Below, piece by piece: positions 28,348 to 29,711 of a stretch of DNA of 29,711 nt; positions within the stretch are counted from its first letter, which is position 1; each line of letters opens with the position of its first letter. This DNA comes from AC-32 sp046726435 (GTDB taxonomy: Bacteria; Actinomycetota; Thermoleophilia; Gaiellales; Gaiellaceae). Position numbers and translations under genes: made by a program. The stretch is taken from the NCBI GenBank assembly GCA_046726435.1, contig JBKPAM010000179.1, positions 1 to 29,711 of the forward strand. Direction: 5' to 3'. The notes below the pieces were generated by a model. It saw only the letters and a list, made by a program, of their open reading frames with translations. It made no database searches and had not been told where the DNA came from.

Positions 28348-29711
28348 GGCCCGAGCGGCAGCTCGAGCGTGAAGGTCGCGCCATGGTTCGGGGAGGAATG
28401 GACCTCGATGCCGCCGCCGTGGGCCTCGGCGATCGAGCGCGCGATGAACAGGCCGAGCCCCGTGCCCGGGCGGCTCGCGTCCGGCCCCGCGACCCGCCCG
28501 AACTTCTCGAAGATCAGCTTCTGGTCCTGCTTGGCGATCCCCGGCCCGTGGTCGCGCACGTCGATCCGGGCGAGGCCGTTCTCCTGGTAGGCGCGCACCT
28601 CGACCTGGTCTCCGGCCGGCGAGTACTTGATCGCATTGTCGATCAGGTTCGTCAGCACCTGCCGCAGCCGCTCCGCGTCGCCGCGAATCTCCGGCAGCGG
28701 GTCGCGCACGTCGGCTAGCAGGCGCACCTCGTCCTGGCCGAGCTGCGCCGTCGCCACCGTGTCGCGCACGAGCTGGCCCAGATCGACGTCGCCGAAGCGG
28801 AAGCTGAACGTGCCCGCCTCGATGCGGGATGTGTCGAGCACGTCACGGATCAGGTCGGCAAGACGGGTCGTCTCCCCCGCGATCAGCTCGAGGAACGACT
28901 CGCGCTGATCCGGGGAGAGCTCACGCCAGCGCTGCTGCAGGGTCCGCGAGGCGCCGATCACCGCGGCCATCGGCGTGCGCAGCTCGTGCGAGACGAGCGA
29001 GACGAAGTCCGCTCTCAGCGCGGACAGCCGGCGAAGCTCCTCGACCGTCCTGCGCTCCGCCTCGTACGCGCGGATGTTCTGCACCGCGCTCGCAACGAGG
29101 CGGCCGAGCAGCCCGACGAGCTCGATCTCCTCCGCGCTGAACGAGTCCGGCTCACGGCGGAGAAGCGAGAGCATCCCGATCGCGCGCGGACCTTGCAGAA
29201 GCGGTGTCGCGAGCCGGCTGCGGAGACCGAGGCCGAGGAAGTACTCCTCCTCGGGGTAGTCCGCGTCGCGCATGTCACGGCGGTAGATGCTCCGGTTCGT
29301 GCGCAGCAGCTCCTCGAGCAGGCTCCCCTGGATCGGCCGGCCGGAGCCCGGCGGCAACACGTCGTCGGCGCCCGCCCCCGCCACCGCCATCACCTGGGCC
29401 GTGCCGTCCTCGCTGAGCACGATCGCCACCCGGTCGAACGGGATCAGCCCGCGCACCTCACGGATGAAGGCGTCGAAGGCCCGGTCGAGATCGAGGGAGG
29501 AGCTGAGCGCCCGGGCGCAGCGGTTTGCGGCCTCGAGCAGGTCGGCGCGGCGCCCGAGCGAGTCCTGCAACCGCTCCGCCTCGCTCGCACGCGACTCGGC
29601 AAGCTCCGACTCGCGGCCCAGACGCGCGAGCAGCCAGCCGATCGCGAGGCCGGCCAGGAGCCCGATTCCCACCTGCAGGATGATGTAGTTGACGTGGTAC
29701 GGGCGGTCGAG
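28344..29711 (-). CDS. GAF-domain sensor histidine kinase, N-terminus cut by window edge
   Basis: The open frame runs off the right edge. A GTG at 29672 would give 442 aa, but the codons upstream (DRPYHVNYIILQVGIG) extend its first TM helix smoothly, so the real start probably lies outside. Counting from that GTG, a TM helix (about 1-17), a short coiled coil (20-50), a GAF domain (about 50-200; LIPFDRVAIVLSEDG, LATPLLQGPRAIGMLSL), HisKA with His229 (LVSHELRTPMAAVIGA) and HATPase_c (LTNLIDNAIKYSPAGD, DHGPGIAKQDQKLIFEKFGR, GTGLGLFIARSIAEAHGG) are complete. GAF domains of this type bind small molecules, haem or redox signals, but no diagnostic ligand residue is clear. No partner regulator is in view. 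Confidence 0.92.
   Translation of the reverse strand, partial: LDRPYHVNYIILQVGIGLLAGLAIGWLLARLGRESELAESRASEAERLQDSLGRRADLLEAANRCARALSSSLDLDRAFDAFIREVRGLIPFDRVAIVLSEDGTAQVMAVAGAGADDVLPPGSGRPIQGSLLEELLRTNRSIYRRDMRDADYPEEEYFLGLGLRSRLATPLLQGPRAIGMLSLLRREPDSFSAEEIELVGLLGRLVASAVQNIRAYEAERRTVEELRRLSALRADFVSLVSHELRTPMAAVIGASRTLQQRWRELSPDQRESFLELIAGETTRLADLIRDVLDTSRIEAGTFSFRFGDVDLGQLVRDTVATAQLGQDEVRLLADVRDPLPEIRGDAERLRQVLTNLIDNAIKYSPAGDQVEVRAYQENGLARIDVRDHGPGIAKQDQKLIFEKFGRVAGPDASRPGTGLGLFIARSIAEAHGGGIEVHSSPNHGATFTLELPLGP

Noticed and set aside
1..29711. tRNA, rRNA, CRISPR, transposase or phage genes
   Set aside because: I looked for TTCGANNC arms with clover-leaf partners, regular spaced repeats, and transposase or integrase motifs, and found none I could support.

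Overview
The window is about 30 kb of gene-dense, high-GC bacterial chromosome. It suggests an actinomycetote, most likely of the class Thermoleophilia (an inference, not proven). The reasons are very high third-position GC, frequent GTG starts, a decaprenyl-phosphate phosphoribosyltransferase-type UbiA protein, a fused PafB-PafC regulator, alpha/beta-hydrolase-adenylyl-cyclase fusions, and many genes that look leaderless, with a TANNNT -10 box 5 to 11 nt before the start codon. I see no rRNA, tRNA, CRISPR array, phage or transposase gene.

Layout. (1) 190-9709, minus strand: a long run of tightly packed genes, queA, a GNAT gene, tgt, yajC, a fused secDF, a small helical protein, a plsC-type acyltransferase and a UbiB/ABC1 kinase. 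Several junctions are 4-nt GTGA overlaps. The run joins queuosine tRNA modification to the Sec accessory complex and lipid enzymes. A degenerate, apparently truncated response regulator follows, and the first ~335 bases look foreign to it. (2) 9737-10183, plus: a coiled-coil protein, divergent from queA. (3) 10180-14676, minus: secreted protein, OmpR-type regulator, sensor kinase, UbiA/DPPR synthase-like enzyme and YbhN-like membrane protein in one operon. (4) 14731-16359, plus: a secreted protein related to the large subunit of N,N-dimethylformamidase, with the three iron ligands visible. (5) 16356-21936, minus: 3-hydroxyacyl-CoA dehydrogenase, a methyltransferase, a thiolase and two paralogous alpha/beta-hydrolase-cyclase fusions. 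(6) 21964-28347, plus: aldehyde dehydrogenase, a small membrane protein, two zinc-ribbon proteins (one with a SPOR-like domain), an unknown protein with a C-terminal Cys3His motif, fused PafBC and a TlyA-like methyltransferase with a possible leader peptide. (7) 28344 to the right edge, minus: a GAF-sensor histidine kinase cut by the window end.

The most notable points are these. The two tandem cyclases both carry His where the hydrolase nucleophile should be, and both have non-canonical cyclase residues. The response regulator lacks every key receiver residue. The secreted DMFase-like protein keeps a 2-Tyr/1-Glu site. Divergent promoters appear to share one TA step between opposed -10 boxes. 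The tlyA-like gene has a leaderless 5-codon ORF, a hairpin and a strong Shine-Dalgarno upstream. All three convergent gene pairs overlap by exactly 4 nt at their stop codons.
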